Assembly: GCA_947650365.1 (NCBI GenBank)
Contig: OX393553.1
Span: forward strand, 65,537,611 to 65,601,610
Origin: Chamaelirium japonicum
Taxonomy: Eukaryota; Streptophyta; Magnoliopsida; Liliales; Melanthiaceae
Length of the DNA stretch: 64,000 bases
Direction of reading: 5' to 3'
This document shows, one piece after another, positions 14,109 to 24,496 of the stretch. Each line of letters opens with the position of its first letter. Within the stretch, counting starts at the first letter, position 1. The notes beneath the pieces were generated by a model, which worked only from the letters and a program-made list of their open reading frames with translations, was not told the DNA's origin and did no database searches. Position numbers and translations under genes: made by a program.

Positions 14109-14590
14109 GGCAATGGGTGTGTCGGGTCTGGTTTGTATCGTGTTTAGTTTTTGATCGTGTCCAAAACCCCTAGACCCGGACCCGACCCATTTAACTAATC
14201 ATATGTCTAGATTCTAAACTTGTACCCGACCCGCTTATAAACGACTAGACTCGATAAGACCCGTTAGATCCATTTATCACAATGGGTCTATTCAGTTGAC
14301 CTGATCCTACCCAATCCGATTTGACCCAAACTGACCCAATAGACCCGCTGATACTATATATTACAGTATCGGATTGCGAGTAGACCCGACCCAACCCGAC
14401 ACGACCCGTTGAATTTTAAACGGGTCTTTCCGGATCTATCGTGTCCAGACCCTAAACCCGGACCTGACCCGTTTATTAAACGGGTCTATTGTGTCGACCC
14501 GTTTATGACCTGAACTCGTTTAACCCAGACCCAGACCCGCTAACTTCTTGTCAGGTCTGCCGTGTTGGGTCCAAAATTGCCAACCCTAAT
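14109..14590. mobile_element. GACCCG-rich hAT-like nonautonomous repeat
   Basis: The stretch is packed with GACCCG/CGGGTC words and ends CAATTTTGG...-type inverted as CCAAAATTGCCAACCCTAA, an end common to a widespread plant nonautonomous hAT-like repeat (TTAGGGTTGGCAA). The left end reads GGCAATGGG right at the Angela LTR border, so its outermost bases seem to be split off by that insertion. No coding capacity. Confidence 0.45.
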
Positions 14591-14902
14591 CATAGTGTCC
14601 CACATTAGGGCCTATCAACTACTGCCACCTCAGCCCAATTTGGAGGTTATGCTTGGATCAGTTTTCTTCCTTGGTATAACAGGTGTGTACTGTTAAAAAA
14701 AATACAAAACAAAAAGAAATAAAATAATGAGAAAAAAAAAGATTTTTCCAAGAATGGCCCCAACTCTGTCGTATCGCTGGAAATAGACCCAGTTGCTTTT
14801 TGCATTACTTTTCAAACAATTTTTTTGTTTCGGACTAAAGTACCCCCGAGGCTTATAAATGGCTTCACTCCCAATTTCAAAGGGATTTGACTCTGCTTCA
14901 CT
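14591..14902. other. Unassigned AT-rich stretch
   Basis: About 310 bp of AT-rich sequence with short A and T runs. A weak TATA-like TATAAATGG is present at 14857. I see no gene, repeat or boundary here. Confidence 0.5.
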
Positions 14903-14907
14903 GATAA
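14903..14907. repeat. Target-site duplication GATAA, left
   Basis: Identical to 17483-17487 on the other side of the solo LTR. Confidence 0.8.
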
Positions 14908-15344
14908 TGTAACATCCCAAAAATATTAATGATTTAATATAATATAATAATTTTTTTTTATAAATTTCAAAATAAAAATTGGACTACGCCATTGCATCCG
15001 GCTCGTCGAAACGATCAAAAACTATATACAAACTTTTACGTTTTTAGCACGTTTAGAATATTTAAAAATTTAAAGAAAACAAATAGCCTATGTAAGGTGT
15101 TGAACTAGGGACCTATCAGCAGCGTTTTATCTTTTTCTCTTTTAACCAGAAAACCTTAGAACTTTTCTATTTAAACTTAAGAAAAATAAATATTTTTAGT
15201 GAGGGGGGGAGACCAAAAGGCAGCGAAACCGAAGACCGTTGGTTTCTGATCGGACGAAAACAGTCGCTCAGCTGAATAAATGAAAAAGATAATGCACCGT
15301 TTTGCAGTTAAGACCTTAGACCTTTGGTATTCCTAAAAAAGACC

Positions 15345-15352
15345 TATAAAAA
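15345..15352 (+). promoter_or_regulatory. TATA box in the solo LTR
   Basis: TATAAAAA about 440 bp from the LTR start; it sets the U3/R direction as plus. Confidence 0.5.
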
Positions 15353-16104
15353 CCCCCTTAGATCCCATGGTTCTGCACTCAAGCCCTCACCTCGAAATCC
15401 GCACCCAAACTCTCTGCCACCCAATAACCTCCACCACCAACCTCCGTCGGCCGCTGCCTACCACCGCCGTCTGCCACCAGTCGCATCCGCCGACTCCGGC
15501 CGCCCGCCACCACCTCCGGTGACCTCCGCTCCGGCCATCACCGCCACCTCCGGCCACTGACCACCGCCTCCCACCACCCCGGGTTAGTCGGGTCGGGCAT
15601 GATTTAAACCCATTTAATTCGGGTTTGGGTTTTAACCCGTCATATATTGGTGCAACTTCAAAAACATGAGTAAAAGAAAAGGCTAAACTTCTTATTAGAA
15701 CCCACAACCTTTTCTAAACTCAACCTAAAGCATTTTAGACTAACCAAGAAATCGTTTTACACTTTATATTTAAAAACACCTATCAATAAATAAATAGATT
15801 ATTATGGTAAACTGTATTGATCATATTGTATCCGTACGAACTCCAAATTGAGCCCCGTCAGTGACTTTGGACTTGTAATAACAAAATACCCCTACCGAGA
15901 TCATAAAATACAAGAACCGACAATTAAAAAATAAATTTACCATTTTACCCCTAAGGTAAAATGGTCATAACCTTTTTATTTGAACTCAAAATAGAATTCC
16001 GTCTGCGACCACATAATTGTGGTTATGATTCGGAACCATCGATATTATAAAACCCCTAAACCTGGTAGGCCACAAATATAGTTTTTGTTTTAAATTCCTG
16101 GGCT

Positions 16105-16222
16105 AAAGCCCATTAGAAAATTGGGCCAAAGCCCATTAAGTAATATTTAGGACCGAAGTATCCTTTGGGCCGAAGCCCATTAAACACAGTTATACACCTT
16201 GGGCCGAAGCCCATTAAGCCCA
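16105..16222. repeat. GGGCCGAAGCCCATTAA short repeats
   Basis: Four near-copies of TTGGGC(C/T)(G/A)AAGCCCATTA, each itself a partial palindrome (GGGC...GCCC), within the solo LTR. Confidence 0.7.
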
Positions 16223-16736
16223 GTAACCAACTGATAAAATGACTCTACCATTAGTCAAACTGAAATGCTATTATTTACTGCAACCTAACCCTTTTACTAA
16301 AGGCAGATCACCTATTTATTTTCCGTCAATACCGGCTATTTTGGCCATATTGGGAGCAAACGAGCTCCGAATTGCGTTCCGTCTACGGCCACGATTTCAG
16401 AATGAAAACCCCACAATATAAACATAAATTCAAAATATTTTAATAATGACCTAAATACTCCTATAAGATAAAAATGCATTAAATACATTAGTTTAATTAA
16501 AAATCTAAGGAATCCACATCGGGATTTGAGTCTGTCTGATCCTTGTAAAACTAATAAAAGATAAAAATATATATTTCAGGTCATGAGCTTACTAAGGCAT
16601 CTGCATATGGTGAAAGATTCTACGACTCTTCAGGTAGGGGACTAAACCTAGTTGATCCTTGATAAGTGTATGTCATTGAAATAATGGTAGTATGTTATGG
16701 ATTAGCTAATTTTTAAGATGTATTGATCATTTCAAT

Positions 16737-17034
16737 TGGGTGTGGGGCTGTCCCTGGCTTGCGGGCCTAAAAGATAAATCCTGGGTGTAGGGCTGTCCCT
16801 GGCTTGTGGGCCTAAAAGATAATCCTGGGTGTGGGGCTAGCCCTGGCTGAGGCCAAAAAGTATCCAGGGTGTGAGTCTAGCCCTGGCTGAGGCCAAAAAG
16901 TAACATGGGTGTGGGACTAGCCCTGGTTGAGACAAAAAAGAAATCTAGGTGTGGAACTAGCCTTGTTTCAGACAAAAAGTGCCCGGGTATGATTGTGATT
17001 CCTACCCTGGTTTGAGCCTAAAAGGGAATCAGAG
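16737..17034. repeat. Minisatellite, about 45-bp unit, six to seven copies
   Basis: Units follow the pattern GGGTGTGGGGCTAGCCCTGG then CTGAGGCCAAAAAGTA with drift from copy to copy. It lies in the R/U5 part of the solo LTR. Confidence 0.8.
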
Positions 17035-17122
17035 GATCAATGACTTTTAAATTACTATTTATATTCATATGAACTGTTTTCTTCAGTACATTTATCTTAC
17101 CATGAATGAACTAGGTTTAATA

Positions 17123-17147
17123 GGTGAGTCAGTGTATTAGACTCACC
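17123..17147 (+). other. Hairpin GGTGAGTC / GACTCACC
   Basis: An 8-bp perfect stem with a 9-base loop, followed by a pyrimidine tract ending CCCCCTACAG that looks like a splice acceptor. It stands 15 bp upstream of the small acidic ORF. Confidence 0.6.
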
Positions 17148-17161
17148 CCCCTACAGGTGTT

Positions 17162-17287
17162 ATGAACCCTACAGAGACTGATCCTATGGGACAAGGAGAA
17201 GAGGAAGAGCGAATAGAGAATGAACCAGAGGGAGCCGAGGATCCGCTCTACACTCCATACTATGAGGATGAAGAAGCGAAGATGTGA
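17162..17287 (+). other. Small acidic ORF (41 aa) in the solo LTR
   Basis: An ATG-started frame beginning MNPTETDPMGQGEEEER and ending YYEDEEAKM; about a third of residues are Glu or Asp. It lies downstream of a hairpin and an acceptor-like CTACAG. I do not recognise it. It may be a leader peptide or the 5' end of a spliced reading frame of the parent element, or chance. Confidence 0.3.
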
Positions 17288-17487
17288 AGAGTTGATATCG
17301 CATTTAAGTTTTAGGCTTTTATATTTCAAGCCATGTATCAAACCTTTATATTATAATGCATGGTTATAAATAACAGGCTCAATTAATTACATATTTGATA
17401 GGATTTATTCTATATCAAGTTTTCTTCTAACACCCCAGTGTTATACGGGTTGATTAAATCCGTAAAATACCGGGGCGTTACAGATAA

Positions 17488-19345
17488 TATGTCTCCCCTT
17501 TCAATCGCTGACCTTTTAGGAAGAGACGTGGTGCATCTTATTTCAACGCCCACAATTGGGCCATGGGATTAATCCTAGAGGGATGCCAATACCATGACCG
17601 ACTGCAACCCACCACCAGTCGTCGTCATCCACCCGTAGTCGTCGACCACCGGTGGCACCTCCTATCGACGATGCCTCCCCGTCGGCTACCACCCGCAGTC
17701 GTCGACGATGGCCACCACCCCCACCGACCACCGGTTGCCTACCATCGGCCACCACCCACGGTGGTCAATGGGGTAACGTGGGTAGTGGCCAGCGGCGATG
17801 GCGGTGGGTGGTGGCCGATGGGGCATCAGCCATCATGAAATGCTCTGGCTCACATGGGTTGGCGCATCAGTGAAATACTTCGGATCATGTGCGCCGGCGC
17901 ATTTCACTGATATACCGACGCATCATGCGCACTGATGCATTTCACTGATGCGTCGGCGCATTATGTGCGCTAGTACATTTCAATGGCTACGATTGGGTCT
18001 TGGGATGAACCCAATGGGGATGCCACCACCACCTATCGTCGCTGTGTCATGCCGAACTTGCCTCCATCTCTCATTTCTTCTTTCTTGCTTACTATTTTTA
18101 TATTACATCAATCCAATCTTCCATTAAAAGTCTTTCACTGCGGGCTGTAGTAGAATGTGCCGACGCCTTTCACTGTATTCTATAGTGAAAGGCGTCAGTG
18201 CCTTTTACTGTAGGTGACGACGTCTTTCACTGCGAGCTGCAATAGAATGCACCGACACATTTTCACTAATGCCCGTTGTCATCGCCCCGTCGGCTACCAC
18301 CCACGGTGGCCAATGAGGCATCGAGGGGTGGTGGCCAACGGCGATGGAGGTGGGTGATGGCTGATGTGGCGTCAGCCATGCTGAACTTGCCTCCGACTCT
18401 CATTTCTTTCACTGTTTTTACATTACATCTATCCAATTTTCCATTAAAAACTAACAGAGCTACTAACTTCATTTTATCCTCGTCTCTAAATGAACTCGTA
18501 GATGATCACCCGAGGATCGCAATGCCTCCAGAATCACTAAATTCTGATGATAAATGAAGAAGATACACCATGCCAAACTTGCCTCCGACTCCCATTTCTA
18601 TATCTCATTTCTTACTGCATACCACCACCACCGGCCACCGTCAGCTTGCCACTGGCTCGACGACAAGGACTCACTAAATATTTTCACTATGTAAGGATGT
18701 CGGGGACAAAAAATGACATCAACCCAACGATCACCGACGATGAGAGACGGTTGAGAATCACTAAATTTTCAGCACATCTGCGTACCATACAACCCGCGGG
18801 GCCCACTGGGATTCAAGATACATGGGGTAGCGAGCCCAGCAGCAAGGGTTGACTCCTCTCCAGTGATGATAGCCTTTCCCTATTAGTCATTGACGATTAG
18901 GGAAGCAAAAGGTGGTGATCCGAAAACCAGCGGTCATGATCTATGGTCATGGGATGAACCCAACGGGGGGATGCCACCACCCAGTTGCCGCCCACCACCT
19001 GCTACCGCCGTCTGTCACCGTCCCCGTCCCGCCCTGCCGACCACCGACCATCGACCACCTGCCGCAGACACCGAGAATGGCGACGGTTGGAGGCCAATTG
19101 TCAGCAGGGGTGGTCGGTGATGGGGACGGTGGCTGGTGGTTGGCGACAGCCGGGGATGATGGCATCTTCCCTTGGATTCGTTCCATGGTCATAGATCGTG
19201 GTCGATGGTTTTCAGATCGTCACTTATTGCTCTCCAAATCGTCAGTGACCGATAGGAAGACGATCATCAGTGGAGAGGAGTCGAACTCTAGGGGGCCTAG
19301 CACTCTATGATAGGAACAGTGGGCCCCGCGGCTGTTCGCAGGATG
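17488..19345. repeat. Complex of degenerate direct and inverted repeats, GC-rich
   Basis: Blocks recur here: 17745-17835 resembles 18289-18384 (ACCACCCACGGTGG...GGCGATGG); 18040-18128 resembles 18375-18450 and 18570-18610 (AACTTGCCTCC...CTCATTTCTT); and CATTTCACTGATGCGTCGG words recur in 17840-17990, with related TCTTTCACTGCG words in 18130-18260. Long proline/threonine-rich open frames on both strands come from the CCACC/GGTGG composition and have no start context, family motif or codon bias to support them. A rearranged Mutator-like or captured-fragment region is possible but unproven. Confidence 0.55.
18773..19345. repeat. Imperfect long inverted repeat, about 185-bp arms
   Basis: The left arm (18773-18962) begins CAGCACATCTGCG and holds CGCGGGGCCCACTG and GACTCCTCTCCAGTGATGAT. 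The right arm (19160-19345) carries the reverse complement of these with gaps. The roughly 200-bp spacer is GC-rich. Arms this long resemble Mutator-like terminal inverted repeats around a captured fragment, but no transposase or clear 9-bp duplication is seen. Confidence 0.5.
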
Positions 19346-20553
19346 TGCTGAAAGAGAGATTTCCGCTGCTCTTTCTTCCACCTTCTCTCCCCTTCCAGGC
19401 CAGCAAGAAAAAAAATCTCTCCTTCGTCGATCCACATAAGACATAACATCTCCATCGGACGGCTGTGATGCTGTGCACTTGGCAGGCATCGGGTTTTAGA
19501 GCCCGACATCGTTACTGTAGGGCAGTCGAGTCCATAGATACTTAAGACTGTGTGTGAGCAAAGAGCAGAGAGCACAGCGAATTTGGAGAGAGAGAGAGAG
19601 GGGGAAGAGTTGATGTTGGCGGCGCCGTGCCCAGGAGCTGCACGGCGTGGAGATCTCACTGGACTCCGCCCGGCTCAGCCTCCTCCATTGTACGCCCTCT
19701 CTCCTTTCCGTGCTCCCTTTGTCATACCCTGCCCTTGATCGTACATATTTCTGTTAATCTTTGGAATCAATTCAAGCATCTAATTATACAGTTGGATGCG
19801 TTTGCAGAATTGGGTCTGGCTTTGCGTGGATGATAATTTAATGAGCTGCTCTCTTGTATTAATCTTTAATTTGAACCATCAAAAATGTTTTTTTTTAATA
19901 ATCTTGATTCCATTTTTTGTCCTTCTCTTTTACTCAATTGTTCTTCCAATTTTGCTTATTTTCTTTCCCTTCTTGTCCATTTCAACATCCTAATGATGGC
20001 CTTTGGGTTTAACAACAAGGTGTATGTTAGCTTTGTAAACAATAAGGAACAAGGCTTATCTTGTCAAGTTCTAGAAATTTTTTCTGACTTACCCCTCCAT
20101 AACTATGAGTTTCTTATTTCACCCCATAAATTGTTCATTATTAGTCTTACCCCATTCCGTCCAAGACGTCGGTCGTCGATCAAAGAGGTTGACTGTCAAG
20201 AGGAGACCGGTATGTGGTTTTTGTGGATCATTATGCCTCCATTAGTGCTCACGAATGCGTGTACATCCCTATCGTCCATCTACAAGTAAGTTAGATGGAC
20301 GATCAGGATTATTTTGGCTCCCACTGGTTCGGTATATGGGTATCGGACTTCAAACCCTCTTACTTTGTCCCCATTTTGTTTCTTCCTACATTTTCACCCC
20401 GTCTCTGCAATCCCTCAAATCCCCCCAAATCCCTCAAAGCTCCATTATTTGTAGAGGCATTCGGTGCTCTCATGATACGTGCCTGATGAGCCCCAATGAC
20501 CACGTCCTCAACAACGCTAGAATGTAGTAGGTATAGGGTGGTTATGTGGATTG
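19346..20553. other. Unassigned stretch with a GA repeat
   Basis: Contains a short (GA)n at 19589-19600, a GC-rich segment 19615-19690 and AT-rich sequence after 19740. Around 19550-19815 the arrangement (GA-rich leader, ATG, later TTTGCAG) loosely resembles a plant first exon, yet no frame is long or recognisable. It may be a gene fragment; I make no functional call. Confidence 0.3.
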
Positions 20554-21127
20554 GTTGTAGTCTGGGATACACCGATACTTCGAAACAGGTGTCGTACCCG
20601 TATCAGATACTTTCCGATACTCTGATACGGTGACATACGTATCCGATACGGTTAGGAAGTATCGGGGTTTCAAAAAAGAAAAAAAAAGATCCGATACGTC
20701 GAGGATACGGGGCCGATACGCCAAGATACTTATGAATGGTAATGTAGTCCAAAATCCAAAAATCTGATCCAAACCTGATCGAAACTCGATCGAAACGTCG
20801 GATATGGGTCTAATTTCTATATGTGACCATTTGCTTAATTATATCATTTATATATTTTGTTTTTTGGATGATGCATATGACACTAACTTTGTATTTTGTA
20901 ATGGATGATGAATGTCAGCGTTTTTTGCCAGCGTTATGGACGGTGAATATGGCACTTGCGTAATGTTGTTAGTGTAACTTTTTTGCAATAGATGAATGTG
21001 ACACTAGCTTTGTATTTTTTGGTTGTATTGGATGTAAATCATGTAATGAATGACGAGTATGGTCATATTTAATTTTCAAACTATTCACTATCCATATTCT
21101 AGCACAAAAAATATTATATTTAATTAT

Positions 21128-21130
<3 letters not shown>

Positions 21131-21199
<69 letters not shown>

Positions 21200-21352
21200 A
21201 CATGCTATAATGCGGCATGCGGTACGTGCGGCACTGCACCGCAGCCGTCTGATGCACGCGTTGCGTGCATGCGATGCACGCAGCGGTGCATCAGACGGCT
21301 ACTATGCGGTACCGCACTTACCGCATGCCGCATTATAGCATGCCCCTATATA

Positions 21353-21404
<52 letters not shown>
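21131..21404. repeat. (TA)n tract split by a hairpin element
   Basis: (TA)n at 21131-21196 and 21347-21404 with a 150-bp palindromic insertion between. A few non-TA bases occur in the right half. Confidence 0.92.
21197..21346. mobile_element. Foldback MITE inserted in (TA)n
   Basis: The left arm GGGACATGCTATAATGCGGC is mirrored by GCCGCATTATAGCATGCCCC at the right end, and the two arms pair across almost the whole 150 bp, including GCCGTCTGATGCAC / GTGCATCAGACGGC. The centre is rich in TGCATGC-like words. An element of pure inverted repeat set in TA repeats recalls the (TA)n-targeting miniature elements known in rice (micron type), by target rather than by sequence. Confidence 0.75.
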
Positions 21405-21501
21405 ATTACAAACGTATCCCTGCCATACCGCGTATCTTAGTTTTTCAAAAATCCACGTATCGCCGTATCCGTATCCTCGTATCCATATCGGTGCTTCCTA
21501 G

Positions 21502-21660
21502 GTTGTAGTGAGGTTGTAGGATGGTTATGTGGGTTGGTTGTAGGAGTTGGTTGTGTTGTTTGGTTATAGGAGTTGATTGTTTTGTTTGGTTGTAGGAGTT
21601 GGTTGTATTAGTTGTGTGGGTTATATCGGTTATGATTGGTTGTATTTAAAACATTGTTTG
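21502..21660. repeat. GGTTGTAGGAGTT-type degenerate repeat
   Basis: Repeated GGTTGTAGGAGTTGGTTGTGTTG words flank the hAT-like element; a related piece also stands to its left (20530-20561). Confidence 0.6.
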
Positions 21661-22071
21661 GTTATGAAATGGGATATCGAAGTTGTTGCTTTTATCTTAT
21701 CTGTTCTTTGAATGCCTCTCTCTAATTCTCTCTCTCTGTCTTTCACACTATTCATCTTCTTCTTCATTATCCTCTCTCTCACTTCTCTTCTAACTCTGAT
21801 TCTACCTACAATTTACACATACCTACGTTCCGAGGACATATCAGTATATCACCCCTGTGCAATAGAAATCAAACCTGAGAGAACTATCATCCGTTAAGTT
21901 TCGACCAACACTCTTTTTTGATCAATTCCATTGAACCAAACAGAAAAAAGTTGGGAGCCCTCTTTCTCCCAAAATAAGTTTAGGGTTTATGCTTCTCTCT
22001 CTCTCTCTCTCTCTCTGTTCTCTCATTATCATTGTTTAGATTTCTATTGCTCGCTATAAATTGTGTTAGGG
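21661..22071. other. Unassigned CT-rich stretch
   Basis: Two CT-rich microsatellites (near 21715-21785 and 21990-22016). No coding family recognised. Confidence 0.5.
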
Positions 22072-22190
22072 TTTATATGCAAAGTTGTCATATCGTGTAT
22101 CATTTTGCATTTTTTGTATATCTTGTATCGTATCTTATTGTGTATCGTAATACAGTTTAACTTTATATTTATGCACACACTCACACACAA

Positions 22191-22473
22191 GGTCCTTCAC
22201 CTACCTAGAGGTTTTATAATTTGATCATATTTTGTAGCGTGACATGATATTAAGGCAAGTTGATCATCCTCACCAAAAATCACCATATTATGAAACCTCT
22301 AGAGCTGTCTAATGTTAGAAGCTTTATAAACCATCCATTTGAACCATCAATTTGAATAACATATTGATTATGCTAGAGGTTTTAAAATTTGATGGTTTTT
22401 GGTGTGGATGGTCAACTTGTCATGGATATCCACAAAATCAGCAAATTTGAGACCTCTAGGTAGGTGAACGATC
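22191..22473. mobile_element. Long-TIR MITE, about 283 bp
   Basis: The left arm TTCACCTACCTAGAGGTTTT (from 22196) is mirrored by the reverse complement of CCTCTAGGTAGGTGAA (from 22453), and pairing extends about 120 bp inward with small gaps. The arms nearly meet, so the element is mostly hairpin. No clear target duplication was seen; Mutator-like origin is a guess. Confidence 0.6.
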
Positions 22474-22855
22474 ATGAGTAATCTCATGAGTAAATGTTAA
22501 ATGATTAAGAGTATCCCAGGCCATATATATATATATATATATTATAGAATATTAAGTATTAAAAGTTAGGAGTAGAAGAGTAAGATATTCCCTTTCATTT
22601 TCGAGCAAATGTAACATTGGTCTTTACAAAAATATTATGTACTTGTATAAAAAAGAAACCATATTTGATCTATTTATTTGTTTCATAGTAAAATTTCTTC
22701 TACCATTTTTAGTAAAAATGAATTAAATATGAAATGTTTCTTACCCCTTTGAGACGCTAAATTTTTTTTGAAATACACCTTTAATGGCTCTTTGTGAGTC
22801 TCAAATGGTACTTTTTTCTAAATCTCCTCAAAGCTTGAAAAATTATATGTATTTG

Positions 22856-22870
22856 CCCCCCCCCCCCCCC
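22856..22870. repeat. Poly(C) tract, 15 bases
   Basis: A homopolymer run in otherwise AT-rich sequence; its length is likely to be unreliable in assembly. Confidence 0.85.
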
Positions 22871-23325
22871 ACCCTCTCTTCTCTCACACAGAAAGATCTA
22901 GAAAACTGTAGGAACAAACATCATTGGATTCTGACAACTCTAGAGAAAGATCAAAGAGGATTTGTGAAACCCCTAAAAACTTCTAAAAAATCCCAACCCA
23001 AGGTCAGAGAGGGTTATTAAGTAATTTTTTAAAACTCTGACGGACATGTATAGTCCTTTCAGAACTTTAGAAGGAAAAAAAACATTTTCTAAGTTTCAAA
23101 ACAAACCAAACCTCAAAGCCCTAACTTTCACTACATCATACGTATCGTATATCGTACATATTGTATCGTGTATCTTACCAACTGGTGAAAAACGATACGT
23201 AAGCCTGTATCGTATCGTTTTCCTTGCGAATCATATCGTATCGTGTATCGTATGATACTAGAAACCATGTTTTATATGAACCCCAAGTTATTTGTGATGT
23301 TATACTATTATTTGTCTGTCTAGAG

Positions 23326-23681
23326 CAGGGTTTTAAATCTCGGCCGATACCGGTACGTACCGGCCGGTACGTACCGGTTTTGGCCGGTTCGAGACCGGTA
23401 CTGCATCCGATCCCGATACCTGGCCCGTATCGGCCGGTACCGGTACGTACCGGTCCGTATCGGCCGGTACCGGTACGTACCGGTCCGTATCGGCCGGTTC
23501 AGCCGGTACGGACCGGTACCGACTGGTTAAAATTTTTTTTTTTTGCGTTTTTTGGGTTTTTTTTAGATTTTTTTTCTCAATCGGTATCGGTCCGTACCGG
23601 CCGGTACCGGTACGTACCGGCCGGTACATACCGGTTCGGGGCCGACCGATACCGCGACCGATACCGTGATTTTAAACCTTG
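23326..23681. mobile_element. hAT-like MITE packed with GGTACCGGTACGTACC words
   Basis: The ends CAGGGTTTTAAATC and (reverse complement) CAAGGTTTAAAATC form a hAT-type terminal repeat, and a perfect 8-bp duplication GTCTAGAG flanks it (23318-23325, 23682-23689). Inside are many copies of the palindrome-like CCGGTACGTACCGG and GTATCGGCCGGTACC. It has no coding sequence; apparent frames on both strands are products of the repeated words. Confidence 0.82.
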
Positions 23682-23723
23682 GTCTAGAGTTGTCTCTCGC
23701 TGCTATAAATCGTGCTTAGGTTG

Positions 23724-23728
23724 ATATG
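23724..23728. repeat. Target-site duplication ATATG, left
   Basis: Matches 41057-41061 on the far side of the array. Confidence 0.8.
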
Positions 23729-24418
23729 TGATGGGGAAGCGTCACGGTTTTCCCAAATAACAAGACCGGGGATCGTTCGGGGTGAAGACCTCCGAAATTG
23801 GACAGGAAATACCAGGTCTTAATTAGCAACCTAAATTGCACTTTAACAGGGTTTCAATGATTAAACAGGCTCAACAGGTGTTTGTTTCAAGGACACAGGT
23901 TCATGTAATATTCAGGGTCCTATTTGTAAACCAGCAATCGCAATTGTATCAAAGAGCAGGGAATTCTATGTTTACAATATTGAATAGTGATAATAATAGG
24001 ACAGGCTGAAATATAATTTTCAAAGAACAGGAATTTGCCTATGTTGAATTCGGAACGAATGCACCTGATTTGGCTCGCAGTAGTCAGCACAATCAATCTT
24101 CTTCCAGGATATTCTCGGGATTCTAAATGCGAATAGCTGATAGCTGTCTTCAATTGCCAAAGAGGTGATAACACATTCACCTTTACTTCCTCTCACACCA
24201 GCTCAAAGAAACAAAAAAAAAATGTTGTTCACGTGAAGTCTGAGAGCCCACAGTCAACACAAGAACCCAAGTATTTAAAACCACAGACTTTCTTTTGTAC
24301 TTGATGTGGGGCAAGCACGTGACTAACCCCTTCACAAGCCACCGAAATAAAGCTGATCCTGATCCACTGTTCTGCAGAAAGATAGGTGGCGTGCCTTCTT
24401 TCTATTGGAGTTTTACCA

Positions 24419-24496
24419 GTAAGAGAACGTGATGGAGTCCGGTTGATCAAATAGGCAGCAGTAAGGATAGCAGAACTCCAGAAAGACTTAGGAACC
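24419..24496 (-). repeat. Inverted copy of copia integrase sequence at the element's left end (copy 1)
   Basis: This is the reverse complement of 27190-27266 in the same element, so the copia insertion begins with a foldback piece of itself. The first 13 bases of the insertion (TATTGGAGTTTTA) also equal the start of its 3' LTR at 28642. A match appears in copy 2 at 32371-32448. Confidence 0.8.

Larger units (their letters stand above)
14908..17482 (+). mobile_element. Solo LTR, probably Ty3/gypsy, 2.6 kb
   Basis: The unit begins TGTAACATCCC and ends GGGGCGTTACA, ends typical of plant gypsy (Tekay/Del-like) LTRs, and is flanked by a perfect 5-bp duplication GATAA (14903-14907 and 17483-17487). 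A TATA box (TATAAAAA, 15345) fits transcription on the plus strand. No primer binding site or coding domain lies between the ends, so this is a solo LTR left by LTR-LTR recombination or a large nonautonomous derivative. It contains GGGCCGAAGCCCATTAA repeats, a minisatellite, a hairpin and a small acidic ORF. Confidence 0.75.
20562..21501. mobile_element. hAT-like nonautonomous element, GATACG-rich
   Basis: The left end CTGGGATACACCGATAC mirrors the right end ATATCGGTGCTTCCTAG, and an 8-bp duplication GTTGTAGT flanks it (20554-20561 and 21502-21509). Subterminal zones are dense in GTATCCGATACGG-type words on both strands, as in hAT transposase-binding regions. It holds a nested (TA)n tract with a hairpin element. 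No transposase. The flank is itself rich in GGTTGTAGG, which slightly weakens the duplication. Confidence 0.62.
22080..23270. mobile_element. Candidate hAT-like element, ATCGTATCG-rich
   Basis: An 8-bp match TTTATATG stands at 22072-22079 and 23271-23278. Both ends carry TATCGTGTATC/GATACACGATA words in inverted orientation, though the terminal bases match poorly. A long-TIR MITE lies within it. Weaker than its two neighbours because the duplication is AT-rich. Confidence 0.4.

Noticed and set aside
15324-15707. Pro/His-rich frame (plus) and Gly/Trp-rich frame (minus)
   Set aside because: Composition-driven frames inside the solo LTR, just after its TATA box; no domain.
17543-19310. Several Pro/Arg-rich open frames that might be a plant cell-wall protein
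   Set aside because: CCACC repeats give such frames in both directions; none has a signal peptide or regular hydroxyproline motif.
23224-23724. A 166-residue frame with RPVPVRTGPYRPVPV repeats, like a repetitive secreted protein
   Set aside because: It is a translation of the GGTACCGGTACGTACC words in a hAT MITE with defined ends and duplication.
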